A stretch of DNA of 53,686 bases from an uncultured Prevotella sp. (lineage in GTDB: Bacteria > Bacteroidota > Bacteroidia > Bacteroidales > Bacteroidaceae): the NCBI GenBank assembly GCA_944320105.1, contig CALUGA010000013.1:1-53686 (forward strand), read 5' to 3'. Below, piece by piece: positions 53,614-53,686 of the stretch. The translations under genes were made by a program, and so were the position numbers. Each line of letters begins with the position of its first letter. Position 1 is the first letter of the stretch. Below the pieces are notes generated by a model that saw nothing but the letters and a program-made list of their open reading frames with translations, had not been told where the DNA came from and searched no databases.

Positions 53614-53686
53614 CGTGAGTTCGACGAATTGTAAGTACTTGAAAATTTGGTGATTAGCGAAAATTGTCGTATCTTTATAGTGCTGA

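Overview
The window is chromosomal DNA of a Bacteroidota bacterium, most likely order Bacteroidales and perhaps Prevotellaceae-like; I cannot name a species. Evidence: more than a dozen genes have the Bacteroidota -7 promoter box TAnnTTTG, usually 15-100 bases before the start codon; there is a TamB with a lipidated TamA partner (TamL), a secreted peptidase with a type IX secretion-like C-terminal tail, a DUF4827 lipoprotein, and Bacteroidales-style thiamine and acyl-CoA carboxylase loci. Most genes are G+C-rich. Two stretches are visibly more A+T-rich (about 4.3-6.7 kb and 42.3-45.9 kb) and look acquired.

Layout. 0-4.3 kb: 5' part of ilvE, xseA-xseB, initiator tRNA-Met, a TetR regulator and fabG. 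4.5-6.7 kb: a type II restriction-modification pair (DPPY adenine methylase plus a PD-(D/E)xK protein). 6.7-16.6 kb: an RluA-type pseudouridine synthase, the tamB-tamL outer-membrane assembly operon and a sugar nucleotidyltransferase. 16.8-20.7 kb: a cobalamin riboswitch in front of a three-gene biotin-dependent acyl-CoA carboxylase operon. 21-31.7 kb: DHH phosphoesterase, DUF4827 lipoprotein, glmM-like mutase, flavodoxin-like protein, class I fumarase, M6-like peptidase, CNNM/CBS transporter and a BaiN/HI0933-type flavoprotein. 32-38.8 kb: metallo-beta-lactamase-fold hydrolase, clpB, tRNA-Val, a YitT protein, and a C5 cytosine methyltransferase with the 55-codon stump of what was probably its endonuclease. 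39-42.1 kb: a secreted PepSY-like protein and a two-component system. 42.3-45.9 kb: a minus-strand accessory cluster (DUF4160, DUF2442, WYL regulator, a protein with a DnaE-like motif, a PD-(D/E)xK-like protein, a calcineurin-like phosphoesterase). 46-52.5 kb: a TPP riboswitch and thiG-thiS-thiH-thiD-thiE-thiC-thiE2, without thiF. 52.9 kb to the end: a truncated-looking TPR lipoprotein.

The most unusual content lies between the genes. Eight intergenic arrays of a degenerate 22-bp unit occur every 4-8 kb from 7.6 kb onward. Each unit can form a small hairpin with a three-base loop. Three copies of a 54-bp palindrome sit near three of the arrays, and two larger inverted-repeat elements are built from GGAGTTA heptads. 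The best candidate for an undescribed protein system is the WYL-controlled cluster at 42.3-45.9 kb.
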